A stretch of DNA of 64,000 bases, taken from contig NZ_PVLQ01000008.1 of the NCBI RefSeq assembly GCF_002980595.1, positions 186,001 through 250,000 of the forward strand, in the 5' to 3' direction. The translations under genes and the position numbers were made by a program. This DNA is from Malikia granosa (GTDB taxonomy: Bacteria > Pseudomonadota > Gammaproteobacteria > Burkholderiales > Burkholderiaceae_C). A model generated the notes under the pieces. That model saw only the letters and a program-made list of their open reading frames with translations. It was not told the origin of the DNA and searched no databases. Positions 9,411 to 19,669 of the stretch are shown here, in pieces (position 1 is the stretch's first letter; each line of letters starts with the position of its first letter).

Positions 9411-10999
9411 GCGCGCTGGAAACCCAGGCTGCCCCAGCCATCGGCCCGGCCCCCGCGAGTGCGCCCGATGGCCCTACGCTGCGCCTGGTCCTGGGTGACC
9501 AGCTCGACCCGCAGCATCCCTGGTACCGCGAGCCCCGGCCCGATGTCGTCTACCTGCTGCTGGAAATGCGCCAGGAGACCGACTATGTCGTGCACCACGC
9601 CCAGAAGGTGATCGCCATCTTCGCCGCGATGCGCGATTTCGCGCGCCAGCTCAAGGCCGCCGGCCACCGGGTGCGCCATGTCGCGATCGACGATGCCTCG
9701 AATCGTCAGTCGCTGACCGCCAATCTCGACGCGCTGATCGCCCACTACGGCGCCAGCGCCTTCGAATGGCAGCTGCCCGACGAATGGCGGCTCGACGCGC
9801 AGCTGAGCGACTGGGCCGCGCGCCAGGCCATTGCCTGCCGCGCCGTCGACAGCTGCCATTTCTACACCGCGCGCGGCGATGCCGCCGAGCTCTTTGCCGG
9901 CCGCAAGCAATGGCTGCTCGAGCATTGCTACCGCCAGCTGCGCCGGCGCCACGGCGTGCTGCTCGATGCCGATGGCAATCCGGAGGGCGGCCAGTGGAAC
10001 TTCGATGCCGACAATCGCCAGCCCTGGCCCGGCAATCCGCCCGAGCCGGTCGATAGCCGGCCGCGCCACGACCATTCGGCACTCTGGCGCCAGATCGAGG
10101 CCGCCGGCGTCGTCACCATGGGCGAGTCGCAGGCGGCCGAGTTCCGCTGGCCGCTCAATCGCGCCGAAGCGCTGCAGCAACTCGATGGCTTCATCGAGCA
10201 CGCGCTGCCGCATTTCGGCGCCTACCAGGACGCGCTCTCAGGCAAAAGCTGGCGCCTGTTTCACTCGCTGCTGTCGTTCGCGCTCAACGTCAAGATGCTC
10301 AATCCGCGCGAGGTGGTGCAGCGCGCCGAGCAGGCGTACCGACAGGGCAGGGCGCCGCTGGCCGCCGTCGAGGGCTTCATCCGCCAGATCCTGGGCTGGC
10401 GCGAGTACGTGCGTGGCGTCTACTGGGCGCGCATGCCGGGCTACACCGAGTCCAACGCGCTCGGTCATGACCGTCCGCTGCCGCACTGGTTCTGGACCGG
10501 CGATACCGGAATGGCCTGCCTGTCGGCGGCGATCGGGACTTCACTGCGGCAGGCCTACGCGCACCATATCCAGCGCCTGATGGTGATCGGCAACTTCGCG
10601 CTGCTGGCCGGACTCGACCCGCAGCAATTGCACCGCTGGTACCTGGGCATCTACATCGATGCCTTCGAATGGGTCGAGGCGCCCAACACCCTGGGCATGA
10701 GCCAGTTCGCCGACGGCGGCCTGCTCGCGACCAAGCCTTATGTCTCGAGCGCGGCCTACCTCGATCGCATGGGCGACCATTGCAAGGGTTGCCGCTACGA
10801 CAGGAAGGCCAAGACCGGCGAGCGCGCCTGCCCGTTCAACGCGCTCTACTGGGACTTCTTCGAGCGCCAGTCCGAACGCCTGCGCGGCAAGCACCGGCTC
10901 GCCATGGTCTACAAGAACCTCGACAAGATGACGCCCGCGGCGCGCGCCGCCTTGCGCGAGCAGGCCGCGGCCACGCTCGCACGCATCGAGACCCTCTGA
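9407..10999 (+). CDS. phrB: FeS-containing bacterial (6-4) photolyase (PhrB/FeS-BCP type)
   Basis: A 530-aa protein starting at a GTG that overlaps the preceding stop. LRLVLGDQLDPQHPWYRE near residue 25 is the N-terminal signature of COG3046. Four cysteines at residues 371, 459, 462 and 475 have spacings 88, 3 and 13, the same as the [4Fe-4S] ligands described for Agrobacterium PhrB, with the last three in CKGCRYDRKAKTGERACPF. The family repairs (6-4) photoproducts using FAD, with a ribolumazine antenna in studied members. It closes the cluster; a 166-bp gap follows. The lesion specificity here is inferred from the family. Confidence 0.92.
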   Translation: MSALETQAAPAIGPAPASAPDGPTLRLVLGDQLDPQHPWYREPRPDVVYLLLEMRQETDYVVHHAQKVIAIFAAMRDFARQLKAAGHRVRHVAIDDASNRQSLTANLDALIAHYGASAFEWQLPDEWRLDAQLSDWAARQAIACRAVDSCHFYTARGDAAELFAGRKQWLLEHCYRQLRRRHGVLLDADGNPEGGQWNFDADNRQPWPGNPPEPVDSRPRHDHSALWRQIEAAGVVTMGESQAAEFRWPLNRAEALQQLDGFIEHALPHFGAYQDALSGKSWRLFHSLLSFALNVKMLNPREVVQRAEQAYRQGRAPLAAVEGFIRQILGWREYVRGVYWARMPGYTESNALGHDRPLPHWFWTGDTGMACLSAAIGTSLRQAYAHHIQRLMVIGNFALLAGLDPQQLHRWYLGIYIDAFEWVEAPNTLGMSQFADGGLLATKPYVSSAAYLDRMGDHCKGCRYDRKAKTGERACPFNALYWDFFERQSERLRGKHRLAMVYKNLDKMTPAARAALREQAAATLARIETL

Positions 11000-11094
11000 A
11001 CGGGCCACCGCTTCCAGGCGCAAGGCTCGGCCAGCCACGATCCTGTCCAGTGCAAGGCGGGCAGAAATCGATGCGGTTCGAGCCAAGAAATCGT

Positions 11095-11165
11095 GATGCC
11101 CAGTTTTGGTAATAAGATAAATATATGATAAATTAAAAGATTGAACTTTCAAAGTCGAGGTACCG
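11095..11165 (+). promoter_or_regulatory. AT-rich leader with possible sigma-70 promoter
   Basis: This stretch is sharply AT-rich against a GC-rich background. TTGGTA at 11106-11111 and TAAATT at 11129-11134 are separated by 17 bp and could form a weak sigma-70 promoter for the signalling block that follows. No clear hairpin terminator for the photolyase cluster was seen between 11000 and 11095. The call rests on composition and weak box matches only. Confidence 0.3.
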
Positions 11166-11591
11166 ATGGGCAAGGTGGAAGCTGGTCCGGCGACAGATTC
11201 GAAGCCTGGATTGGCTCGGCCGCTCCAGGTCCTGGTGGCTGATGATGACGCCCTCAACCTGAGGGTGGCCGCTCGCCTGCTGAGGGAGCAAGACTGCAGC
11301 GGAGCCCTGGTCACCAGCGGCGACAAGGCCCTGCAGCTGATCGCCCAGCGGGAATTCGACCTGATGCTGCTCGACATCAGCATGCCGCAGATGGATGGCG
11401 CACAGACCCTGCAGGCCCTGCGTGAACGAGAGCGCCAAGGTGCGCGCCACCTGCCGGTGCTGATGATTTCGGGCTTCGACGACCCGGCCACCGTCGCACG
11501 TTTCCTGGCGGCAGGTGCCGACGGCTTCCTGGTCAAGCCGCTGGCAGCGGATCGTCTGCGCGCTGAAATCAGCCGCTTGACAAGAGGCTAG
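11166..11591 (+). CDS. single-domain response regulator (receiver only)
   Basis: A 141-aa protein consisting of one REC domain: acidic pair in LVADDDALNLRVA, phosphoacceptor Asp70 in LMLLDISMPQMDG, the conserved Ser in MISGFDD and Lys in FLVKPLAAD. There is no output domain, so it should act as a CheY-like or phosphorelay shuttle protein. It is 4 bp upstream of a hybrid kinase with REC and Hpt domains, the obvious partner. Confidence 0.9.
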   Translation: MGKVEAGPATDSKPGLARPLQVLVADDDALNLRVAARLLREQDCSGALVTSGDKALQLIAQREFDLMLLDISMPQMDGAQTLQALRERERQGARHLPVLMISGFDDPATVARFLAAGADGFLVKPLAADRLRAEISRLTRG

Positions 11592-11595
11592 CGCC

Positions 11596-14500
11596 ATGTG
11601 GTGGTCCAAGAACCGGGGGCGTGACATGGACACCTTGCTGCATGCCATCAGCCGGCTGGCCCTGGTGCTCGAGACCGACCGTCGCGGCCGGATCCTGCGC
11701 GCCAACGAGCGGTTTGAACAGCTCAGCGGTTTTCGCGAGGCGACTCTGCGCGGCCGCAAGCACCGCAGTCTGCGCTCAGGCGTCCATCCCCCCCTGTTCT
11801 GGAAGCAGGTCTGGCGCACGCTCAGCCAGGGCCGGGCCTGGCAGGGCGAGATCTGCAACCGGGCGCGGGACGGACGCTTCTACTGGATCGAGGTCATGGT
11901 GTCGCCGATCAGCACGGCCGATGGCCAGGTGGAGAAATACCTCTGCATCGGCTACCCGATCGCCCATTCGAGGCTGGATCTGCCCTCGATGCTGACCAAC
12001 CAGCATATGTTGACCCGCACGGCCGCCATTGCCGGCGTGGGCGGCTGGTACCTCGATCTGCCGGCCCAGCGCCTGTTCATGACGGATGCCTGCCTTGGCA
12101 TTTTTGGCCTCGAACCTTTCAGTTGCAGCGAGGCCTGCAGCAGCCAGGTCTACTTCGAGCCGCGCTCGCGGCCCCCGGCCATCACTGCGCTGGTAGCGGC
12201 CGTGAGCGCCTCCGGAGCGACCGAGCAGGTCGAGGAGTTCCGCTTGCCCTCGGGAGAAAAGCGCTTCATCCGGCTGATCGGCGAACTTGACCTGCGCGAT
12301 GGCCAGCCCAGCCGCGTCATCGGCACGGCGCAGGACATCACCGAGCAGGTCATGGCCCAGCGCGGCGTCGAGGAAAGCCAGCGCATCCTGCGTTCGGCCA
12401 TCGACGAGTTCGGCGAGGCCTTCGCGCTGTTCGATCCCCAGGAAAGGCTGGTGTTCTGCAACGATCTCTACCGTGGCATCTACCGCATCCGCGATGACGA
12501 GGCCATGGTCGGCATGCGCTTCGAGGACATGCTCCAGATCGCCATCGAACGGGGGGCTTTTCCGGGTATTGACCGCCAAGACCAGGACTGGGTCGCCAAG
12601 CGCCTGGAGGCATTCCGCCGCCCCAGGTCCGAGTACAAGCAGCAGTTGCCCGATGGCCGCTGGCTCAAGGCGATCGACCGCACCACGCCCGACCAGTTCC
12701 ACGTCAGCTTTCGCATCGACATCACCGACATGCAGCGGGCGCTGGAGGCCACCGATGCCGCCTCGCGCAGCAAGAGCCAGTTCCTGGCCAACATGAGCCA
12801 CGAGATCCGTACGCCGATGAACGCGGTCCTCGGCATGCTCGAGCTGCTGTCGCACACCGGCCTGAGCAGCCGCCAGGGCGATCTGGTACAGAAGGCCAGC
12901 AATGCCGCTGGCTCGCTGCTCGGCATCCTCAACGACATCCTCGACTATTCCAAGGTCGAGATGGGCAAGATGCAGCTCGATCTCGAGCCCTTCGTGCTCG
13001 ACGACCTGCTCTGTGCCCTCTCGACCATCCTGTCGGGCACCATGGGGCGCAAGCCGGTTGAACTGGTGTTCGACCTCGACCCCGAGATCCCCGCCATGCT
13101 GGTCGGTGATGCGATGCGCCTCAAGCAGGCCCTGATCAACCTCTGCGGCAATGCGATCAAGTTCACATCCGAGGGCGAGGTGGTGCTGGGCCTGAAGCTG
13201 CAGCGCCGTGACCGCGACATGGCGCGGGTGGCCTTCTCGGTCCGTGACACCGGCATCGGCATCACGCCCGAGCAGCAACAGCATATCTTCAGTGGCTTTT
13301 CCCAGGCCGAGCCGGCCACGGCGCGTCTGTACGGCGGCACCGGCCTGGGCCTGTCGATCAGTCAGCGACTGGTCGGACTGATGGGCGGGCATCTCGTCGT
13401 CGACAGCGTCGCGGGCAAGGGCAGCACTTTCTCGTTCGAGATCGAGCTGCCGATCGCGAAGAAATGGCCGGCCCATCTGCCGCAGCGCACCGACGTGCGC
13501 ATGAGCGGATTGAGCGTGCTGCTGGTCGAGGACAACCCGCTGACGCGCGCTGCCGTGGCGCGCATGCTGGCCGGCCTGGGCTGGTCGGTTCATCCGGTGT
13601 CGAACCTGCAGGATGCCCTGGCCTGGCTGGACGCCAGCCTGGTCGATGGCAGTCCCCCCGATGTCATCCTGATGGATGCCGGCCTGCCGAACGGCAGCCA
13701 GTTGCGCCAGCGCTGCGACGACTGGCAGCTGCGCAGGGGCTCGCAGCTGCGGCCGCTGATCTGGGTCGACATCACTTCGGTCCCGGGAGACCTGCTGCGT
13801 GACTGCGACGGTGCCCGTTGCGTGACCTTGGTCAAGCCTCTCACGCCGGGCATGGTGTTCGATGCCGTCGCGAACCGCCGTCTCGGTGGCCCGACCCATG
13901 GCCTGCCGGCCGTGTCGGCGCCCTCGTTGCAGCGCCTGGCCGGCCTGAGGCTGCTGCTGGTCGAGGACAACCTGATCAACCAGGAGATCGGGCTGGAGGT
14001 GTTGCGGCGCGAAGGGGCACAGGTCGATCTGGCCGAGAACGGGCAGGAGGGCGTCGCCGCCGTCAACCAGGCCGAGACGGCCTACGACCTCGTGCTGATG
14101 GACTTGCAGATGCCCGAGATGGACGGCCTGCTGGCTACCCAGGTCATACGCCGCAATCCGCGGCACCAGGCCTTGCCCATCCTGGCCATGACGGCCTATG
14201 CCATGCAGGAGGACCGCGAGGCTTGCGCGGTCGCGGGCATGAACGGCCATGTCAGCAAGCCCTTCGACATCAACAGCCTGGTGCGCTCCATCCTGGAGCA
14301 CACCGGGCGGCTGCTCCCGGCGACCGCCGCTGCCCTGCCGTCCCAGCCCGAGTGGCTCGCGCAGCCGCTCGATGCGGCCCAGGCTATCCGGCGGCTGGGG
14401 GGTGATCCGGCTTTCTATGCCCGCCTGCTCGAGAGCTTCCCGCGCTCGGCGCAGCAGCTGGCCCAGCGGCTCCGGCAGCAGCTTGCCGATGGCGAAATCC

Positions 14501-14994
14501 GTGTCGCCGCCGCCTTGGCCCACCAGCTCAAGGGAACCGCGGGCGCTGTCGGCGCCGAGCAGCTCGCGGCCGCCTGTGCCCAGTTCGAACAGCGGACCAG
14601 GGCCTGGCCGCATCCGCCCCGCCCGGAGCAGGCCTTGCCCGACCCGGTGCTGCTGGAGTCCTTGCTGGATTCGATCGACCAGGCACTGGAGCTGGTGCTT
14701 GCGGCGCAGGCCCAATGGCTGGCGGATGCCAGCGCCATGCCGTCCGATGCCGGACCGCCCGCGGACATGCCGGATACGCTTGAATCCGATCTGGCGGCCT
14801 TGCTCGCGGCGCTGCGCGACGGCGACATGGAGGTCTTCGAACGCTTCGATGCCCTGTCCCGGCGCCACGGCCGGATCCAGGCCTTGGCCTGGGAGCCGTT
14901 GCGGCTGGCCATCGAGCAGTTCGACCTCGAGGCCGCCGAGCAAGCCGCCAGCCATTTCCTGGCAATAGTTTCATCTGGTAAATATATTGACTGA
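11596..14994 (+). CDS. hybrid sensor histidine kinase with two REC domains and Hpt
   Basis: Up to 1132 aa; an alternative ATG at 11626 would remove the first 10 residues. No membrane segment is evident, so it is probably cytoplasmic. Order: PAS-type sensory repeats over about residues 10-390, HisKA with phospho-His402 in NMSHEIRTPMN, HATPase_c with N-box LINLCGNAIKF near 515 and VRDTGIGI / GGTGLGLSI, REC1 with Asp694, REC2 with Asp836 in LVLMDLQMPEMDG, then Hpt with His976 in AHQLKGTAGAVGA. REC1 is divergent (MDAGLPNG). The chain is a complete phosphorelay; the adjacent single REC protein is a likely acceptor and the next gene a chemoreceptor. Signal unknown. Confidence 0.92.
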   Translation: MWWSKNRGRDMDTLLHAISRLALVLETDRRGRILRANERFEQLSGFREATLRGRKHRSLRSGVHPPLFWKQVWRTLSQGRAWQGEICNRARDGRFYWIEVMVSPISTADGQVEKYLCIGYPIAHSRLDLPSMLTNQHMLTRTAAIAGVGGWYLDLPAQRLFMTDACLGIFGLEPFSCSEACSSQVYFEPRSRPPAITALVAAVSASGATEQVEEFRLPSGEKRFIRLIGELDLRDGQPSRVIGTAQDITEQVMAQRGVEESQRILRSAIDEFGEAFALFDPQERLVFCNDLYRGIYRIRDDEAMVGMRFEDMLQIAIERGAFPGIDRQDQDWVAKRLEAFRRPRSEYKQQLPDGRWLKAIDRTTPDQFHVSFRIDITDMQRALEATDAASRSKSQFLANMSHEIRTPMNAVLGMLELLSHTGLSSRQGDLVQKASNAAGSLLGILNDILDYSKVEMGKMQLDLEPFVLDDLLCALSTILSGTMGRKPVELVFDLDPEIPAMLVGDAMRLKQALINLCGNAIKFTSEGEVVLGLKLQRRDRDMARVAFSVRDTGIGITPEQQQHIFSGFSQAEPATARLYGGTGLGLSISQRLVGLMGGHLVVDSVAGKGSTFSFEIELPIAKKWPAHLPQRTDVRMSGLSVLLVEDNPLTRAAVARMLAGLGWSVHPVSNLQDALAWLDASLVDGSPPDVILMDAGLPNGSQLRQRCDDWQLRRGSQLRPLIWVDITSVPGDLLRDCDGARCVTLVKPLTPGMVFDAVANRRLGGPTHGLPAVSAPSLQRLAGLRLLLVEDNLINQEIGLEVLRREGAQVDLAENGQEGVAAVNQAETAYDLVLMDLQMPEMDGLLATQVIRRNPRHQALPILAMTAYAMQEDREACAVAGMNGHVSKPFDINSLVRSILEHTGRLLPATAAALPSQPEWLAQPLDAAQAIRRLGGDPAFYARLLESFPRSAQQLAQRLRQQLADGEIRVAAALAHQLKGTAGAVGAEQLAAACAQFEQRTRAWPHPPRPEQALPDPVLLESLLDSIDQALELVLAAQAQWLADASAMPSDAGPPADMPDTLESDLAALLAALRDGDMEVFERFDALSRRHGRIQALAWEPLRLAIEQFDLEAAEQAASHFLAIVSSGKYID

Positions 14995-14997
14995 TAT

Positions 14998-17082
14998 ATG
15001 CGCACCAACCTGCCCATCACTTCGAATGCCTACGATTTCCCCGCTGACCAGACGCTGATTTCAGTGACCGACCTCAAGGGTCGCATCACCTATTGCAACA
15101 GCAATTTCGTGACCGTCAGCGGTTTCCTGAGCGAGGAGCTGCTGGGCCAGCCGCACAACATCGTGCGCCATCCCGACATGCCGGAAGAAGCCTTCCGCGA
15201 CATGTGGCAGACGATCCAGGGCGATGGCCTGCCCTGGAGCGCACTGGTCAAGAACCGCCGCAAGAATGGCGACTATTACTGGGTGCGTGCCAACGCAACC
15301 CCGGTGCGCGACGGCGATCGCATCGTCGGTTTCCTGTCGGTACGCACCAAGCCGGCGCCGCAAGAGGTCGAGTTCTTCGAGCGCCTCTACGCCACCATGC
15401 GCGCCGAAGCCGCGGCAGGCAAGCGGATTCATGTGCTGCGCCATGGCGAGGTGCAGCGCAAGGGCCTGGCCGGCACCCTGTCGCGCCTGTTGCACCCCAC
15501 GCTCAAGGCCAAGCTGATCGGCTTGTCCGTGTGGTCGGGTGGGGTGCCGGTGCTGGCCTACCTGCTGGGCGCTCCCTGGTGGCTGCTGGTCCTGTCCGGC
15601 CTGGTCTCGCTCTCGACGGCCGCCTATGGCACGCTGCGCCTGGCGATCGCACCGCTCAACGCAGTCATCGCCACGGCCAACAAGATGGCCGCCGGCGACC
15701 TGACCCATCTGGTCGAGGTCAACAGCAAGGGCGAGATCGGGCAATTGCAGCTGGCCCTGGCCCAGCTGACCGTCTCGGTGCGTACCGTCGTGCGCGATGT
15801 GCGCCACGAGGTGGCCAACCTGAGAGGTGGGGCGCAGGAAATCGCGGCGGGTGGCCAGGACATGTCCTCGCGCACCGAGTCGCAAGCCAGCAACCTGGAG
15901 CAGACCGCGGCCTCGATGGAGCAGATCAACGGCACCATCAGGCAGACTGCCCACCTGGCTTCCGAGGGCGCTGCGGTGGCGCGCGAGACCGCCGCCGTGG
16001 CCAAGCGCAGCCATGAGGCCGTGGTGACGGTGGCCGATACCATGCAGGAAATCGCTGACTCATCGCTCCGCATCGGTGAAATCGTCCAGGTGATCGAGGG
16101 CGTGGCCTTCCAGACCAATATCCTGGCACTCAATGCGGCCGTCGAGGCCGCGCGTGCCGGTGAGCAAGGCCGCGGCTTTGCCGTGGTGGCGGCCGAGGTG
16201 CGCGTGCTCGCGCAACGCGCCTCGAATGAGGCCAAGGCGATCCGGCAGTTGATCGAGGAGTCCCGGGGCCGCGTCGATGCCGGCAACCTACGCGCTGCCG
16301 AGGCGCGCAACCGCATGGATGAAGCCATGGCCTCGGTCCAGAGGGTGACCACCATGCTCGAGAGCATCCACAGCGCCACTCAGGAGCAGGCGAATGGCAT
16401 CGCTCAGATCAGCACGGCGGTGACCCAGCTCGATTCGATCACGCAGCAGAATGCCGCCATGGTGGAGGAGTTCGCGGCTGGGTCGACCTCGCTGCAGGAG
16501 CAGGTTGAGAAGGTCCACAGCACCATCCGCGTGTTCAAGCTGGTGGAAAGCGATACCACATTGGCCGAAGTGGATGCGGTCGAGCTGCGCAAGCAGCAAC
16601 GCCAGTCAGCCGCTGACGGATTCTCTGCCCACCTCGACTTTGACCGCGCGATCGAGTCCCATCACCAGTGGCGGGTTACCCTGCGCAACTCGATCGCGCG
16701 CAAGCTCAAGGTCGATGTCGACAGGCTGCGCCGCGATGACTGCTGTGACCTGGGGCGCTGGCTGCACGGCCCGGCCGGCCAGGCCTGGAGCTCCAACCCC
16801 GTCTTCACGCGCCTGCTGCAGAGCCACCGCGACTTCCACCAGGAGGCGGGCAAGATCGGCGACCTGATCAACCGGAACCAGCTGCGGGAAGCCGAGCAGC
16901 TGATCGGCTCCGGCCATCCCTTCCACAAGGCGGGCACGCAGGTCATCGCCGGGATTGGCGCCTTGCGCGAAGTCGCCAACGAGAGCAGCCAGCCTGCGGC
17001 CCCGCTGCGCGCCCTGCGCCCGGCTTCTGCCTCGGCCGTCCGGCAGCCGGTTGCCGCCGAGGCTGACTGGGAAACCTTCTGA
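14998..17082 (+). CDS. Aer-like PAS chemoreceptor with C-terminal CZB domain
   Basis: A 694-aa methyl-accepting chemotaxis protein. Residues 15-130 form an Aer-type PAS domain ([44 protein letters not shown]). Two closely spaced hydrophobic segments near 180-220 form a membrane hairpin, then a HAMP-like region and a signalling domain whose tip reads [34 protein letters not shown] in the family pattern. The C-terminus has a chemoreceptor zinc-binding (CZB) domain: [20 protein letters not shown] and LLQSHRDFH provide the His/Cys zinc ligands. It probably senses redox or energy state plus zinc/oxidants. It starts 3 bp after the hybrid kinase stop, suggesting co-expression. Confidence 0.92.
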   Translation: MRTNLPITSNAYDFPADQTLISVTDLKGRITYCNSNFVTVSGFLSEELLGQPHNIVRHPDMPEEAFRDMWQTIQGDGLPWSALVKNRRKNGDYYWVRANATPVRDGDRIVGFLSVRTKPAPQEVEFFERLYATMRAEAAAGKRIHVLRHGEVQRKGLAGTLSRLLHPTLKAKLIGLSVWSGGVPVLAYLLGAPWWLLVLSGLVSLSTAAYGTLRLAIAPLNAVIATANKMAAGDLTHLVEVNSKGEIGQLQLALAQLTVSVRTVVRDVRHEVANLRGGAQEIAAGGQDMSSRTESQASNLEQTAASMEQINGTIRQTAHLASEGAAVARETAAVAKRSHEAVVTVADTMQEIADSSLRIGEIVQVIEGVAFQTNILALNAAVEAARAGEQGRGFAVVAAEVRVLAQRASNEAKAIRQLIEESRGRVDAGNLRAAEARNRMDEAMASVQRVTTMLESIHSATQEQANGIAQISTAVTQLDSITQQNAAMVEEFAAGSTSLQEQVEKVHSTIRVFKLVESDTTLAEVDAVELRKQQRQSAADGFSAHLDFDRAIESHHQWRVTLRNSIARKLKVDVDRLRRDDCCDLGRWLHGPAGQAWSSNPVFTRLLQSHRDFHQEAGKIGDLINRNQLREAEQLIGSGHPFHKAGTQVIAGIGALREVANESSQPAAPLRALRPASASAVRQPVAAEADWETF

Positions 17083-17115
17083 CGCGGTGGGCCGCTGCGC
17101 GCTGCGGCCCCCTGC

Positions 17116-18198
17116 TCAGCCGGCCAGGATCTCGCCCAGGGCCGCCACCAGCTGAGCGCATTGCTCGTCGGTGCCGATCGTGATGCGCAGGAACTGGTCG
17201 ATGCGCGCCTGCTTGAAATGCCGCACGATGATGGCGCGCGCGCGCAGCGCCGCGGCCAGCTCGGCGCCGTCGCGCGCCGGGTGACGCGCGAAGACGAAGT
17301 TGGCGCCCGAAGGCAGCACCTCGAAGCCGAGCTGCTGCAGCTGGGCCACCAGGGTCTCGCGGGTGGCGATCACCTTCTGGCAGCTGTCCAGGAAGAATTC
17401 CTCGTCCTCGACCGAGGCGACGGCACCAGCCAGGGCGAGGCGATCCAGCGGGTAGGAGTTGAAGCTGTTCTTGACCCGCTCCAGGCCCTCGATCAGGTCC
17501 TTGTGGCCGATCGCATAACCGACGCGCAGGCCGGCCAGCGAGCGGCTCTTGGAGAAAGTGTGCGACACCAGCAGGTTCGGGTACTGGTCGACCAGCGCAA
17601 TCGCGCTCTCGCCGCCGAAGTCGACATAGGCCTCGTCGACCAGCACTACCGCGTCGGGGTTGCCCGCCACGATCTGCTCGACCGCCTGCAGCGGCAGCAG
17701 GCGGCCGGTCGGCGCGTTCGGGTTCGGGAAGATGATGGCGCCGGCCTTCTCCCCGGAGCCGTCGCCGCGCGGCAGGTAGTCCTCGACCCGGATCGTGAAG
17801 TCCTCGGCCAGCGGGATCTGCCGGTGCGCCACGCCATAGAGGCCGCAGTAGACCGGGTAGAAGCTGTAGCTGATGTCGGGGAACCAGAGCTCGCGCTCCT
17901 GGTTCAGCAGCGCCTGGAAGGCATGGGCCAGCACCTCGTCCGAGCCGTTGCCGACGAAGACCTGGTTCGGCTGCACCTCGAAGCGCTGGGCCAGCACGGT
18001 TTTCAGCGCGTCCGCGTTCGGGTCCGGATAGAGGCGCAGGCTGTCGCCGGTCGCCGCGCGGATCGCCTCGAGCGCCTTCGGCGATGGGCCGTAGGGATGT
18101 TCGTTGGTGTTGAGCTTGACCAGGTTGTCGATCTTGGGCTGTTCGCCCGGCACATAGGGGGTCAGGCCGTGTACGACGGCGCTCCAGAAGCGGCTCAT
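17116..18198 (-). CDS. hisC: histidinol-phosphate aminotransferase
   Basis: A 360-aa fold-type I PLP enzyme converting imidazole acetol phosphate to histidinol phosphate. The Schiff-base lysine is Lys217 in [32 protein letters not shown] near residue 30 and [15 protein letters not shown] near 80 are HisC signatures, and [10 protein letters not shown] is the C-terminal Arg motif for the substrate carboxylate/phosphate. Here it faces away from hisB and is convergent with the chemoreceptor gene, unlike the usual co-directional hisGDCB order, so it must have its own promoter in the 154-bp gap to hisB. Confidence 0.95.
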   Translation of the reverse strand: MSRFWSAVVHGLTPYVPGEQPKIDNLVKLNTNEHPYGPSPKALEAIRAATGDSLRLYPDPNADALKTVLAQRFEVQPNQVFVGNGSDEVLAHAFQALLNQERELWFPDISYSFYPVYCGLYGVAHRQIPLAEDFTIRVEDYLPRGDGSGEKAGAIIFPNPNAPTGRLLPLQAVEQIVAGNPDAVVLVDEAYVDFGGESAIALVDQYPNLLVSHTFSKSRSLAGLRVGYAIGHKDLIEGLERVKNSFNSYPLDRLALAGAVASVEDEEFFLDSCQKVIATRETLVAQLQQLGFEVLPSGANFVFARHPARDGAELAAALRARAIIVRHFKQARIDQFLRITIGTDEQCAQLVAALGEILAG

Positions 18199-18352
18199 GC
18201 GGTGATTCTGCGGTAGGGAATGGACCGGCCCGGACAGCCGCTCGAGCGGCCTTCCCGTCAGGGTGCGACAGGCCCGCGGGCAGCGGTCAATCGGGCTGAC
18301 GATGGTATCATGGGCTCCATTTTTCTACTGGGCGCCAAGCCCTATCAGCCCC
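18199..18352. promoter_or_regulatory. divergent hisC-hisB control region
   Basis: A 154-bp gap between divergent genes. A perfect 14-bp palindrome GCCGCTCGAGCGGC is at 18237-18250. TATCAT at 18306-18311 could be a -10 box for hisB. No T-tract, leader peptide rich in histidine codons, or attenuator was seen. Operator function of the palindrome is a guess. Confidence 0.4.
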
Positions 18353-18940
18353 ATGCGGCAAGCCGAAGTCACCCGCAATACCCTCGAAACCCAGATCACC
18401 GTCCGCATCAACCTGGACGGCACGGGCCAGTCCAAGCTGCACACCGGCATCGGTTTCTTCGACCACATGCTGGACCAGATCGCGCGTCACGGCCTGATCG
18501 ATCTCGACATCGACTGCCAGGGTGACCTGCACATCGACGGCCACCACACGGTCGAGGATGTCGGCATCGCGCTCGGCCAGGCCTTCGCCCAGGCGGTCGG
18601 CGACAAGAAGGGCATCCGGCGCTACGGCCATGCCTATGTGCCGCTCGACGAGGCGCTCAGCCGCGTGGTGGTCGACTTCTCGGGCCGCCCGGGCCTGCAC
18701 ATGGACTGCAAGTTCACTGCCGGCGCCATCGGCCAGCTCGATACTCAGCTGGTGTTCGAGTTCTTCCAGGGCTTCGTCAACCATGCCCTGGTGACGCTGC
18801 ACATCGACAACCTCAAGGGTCACAACGCGCATCACCAGTGCGAGACCATCTTCAAGGCCTTCGGCCGCACCCTGCGCGCCGCGCTCGAACTCGACCCGCG
18901 CTCGGCCGGCGTGATCCCCTCGACCAAGGGTTCGCTCTGA
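18353..18940 (+). CDS. hisB: imidazoleglycerol-phosphate dehydratase
   Basis: A 195-aa HisB of the monofunctional type (no N-terminal phosphatase domain), catalysing dehydration of IGP to imidazole acetol phosphate. The duplicated metal-binding signatures are visible: [14 protein letters not shown] and [14 protein letters not shown] in the first half and [14 protein letters not shown] and [15 protein letters not shown] in the second. Start at [10 protein letters not shown] fits the family; upstream in-frame ATGs would add unrelated residues. It heads the co-directional his block. Confidence 0.95.
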   Translation: MRQAEVTRNTLETQITVRINLDGTGQSKLHTGIGFFDHMLDQIARHGLIDLDIDCQGDLHIDGHHTVEDVGIALGQAFAQAVGDKKGIRRYGHAYVPLDEALSRVVVDFSGRPGLHMDCKFTAGAIGQLDTQLVFEFFQGFVNHALVTLHIDNLKGHNAHHQCETIFKAFGRTLRAALELDPRSAGVIPSTKGSL

Positions 18941-18971
18941 TTTCCTTCGTCCGCGTTCCGGAACCGACAAG

Positions 18972-19637
18972 ATGAACCGACAGACAGTGGCCGTGGTCGA
19001 CTACGGCATGGGCAACCTGCGCTCCGTCGCGCAGGCCGTCATCCACGCCGCGACCGCGGTCGACCATGTGGACGTGGTCGTGACCTCCGACCCGCAGGTG
19101 GTGCGCGACGCGCACCGCGTCGTGCTGCCGGGCCAGGGCGCCATGCCCGACTGCATGATGGAGCTCGAGCGCTCCGGCCTGCGCGATGCCGTGCTCGAGG
19201 CCGCCGCTGCCAAGCCGCTGTTCGGCGTCTGCGTCGGCATGCAGATGCTGCTCGACCACAGCGAGGAAGGTCCGACCGACGGCCTCGGCCTGATTCCGGG
19301 CCGCGTGATCAAGTTCCAGCTCGATGGCCAGTACCAGCCCGACGGCAGCCGCTTCAAGGTGCCGCAGATGGGCTGGAACCGCGTCTTCCACCAGCTCGGT
19401 CGCGGCGACTCGCACCCGGTCTGGGCCGGCATTCCCGACGGTGCCTATTTCTACTTCGTGCACAGCTTCCACGCCCACCCGCAGCAGGCCGCGCACAGCG
19501 TCGGCGAGACCGACTACGGCAGCCGCTTCAGTTCGGCCATCGCGCGCGACAACATCTTTGCGACCCAGTTCCACCCGGAAAAGAGTGCCGACCAGGGCCT
19601 CGCGCTCTATCGCAACTTCCTGCACTGGAAGCCCTGA
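18972..19637 (+). CDS. hisH: imidazole glycerol phosphate synthase, glutamine amidotransferase subunit
   Basis: A 221-aa class I glutaminase that feeds ammonia to HisF. The catalytic triad is visible: Cys87 in [10 protein letters not shown], His201 and Glu203 in QFHPEKS. The N-terminus [14 protein letters not shown] and GQGAMPDCM are typical. It lies 31 bp after hisB and is followed by hisA; its partner hisF is displaced downstream by a mutarotase gene. Confidence 0.95.
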   Translation: MNRQTVAVVDYGMGNLRSVAQAVIHAATAVDHVDVVVTSDPQVVRDAHRVVLPGQGAMPDCMMELERSGLRDAVLEAAAAKPLFGVCVGMQMLLDHSEEGPTDGLGLIPGRVIKFQLDGQYQPDGSRFKVPQMGWNRVFHQLGRGDSHPVWAGIPDGAYFYFVHSFHAHPQQAAHSVGETDYGSRFSSAIARDNIFATQFHPEKSADQGLALYRNFLHWKP

Positions 19638-19669
19638 TTTCTTTCGTCCCTCCTGAACCCGATACCGCC

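Noticed and set aside
11776-14955. Long minus-strand open frame opposite the hybrid kinase
   Set aside because: It is a codon-position shadow of a GC-rich gene, with Gln/Ala/Arg-rich sequence and no family motif. The same applies to long antisense frames opposite secA and glyS.
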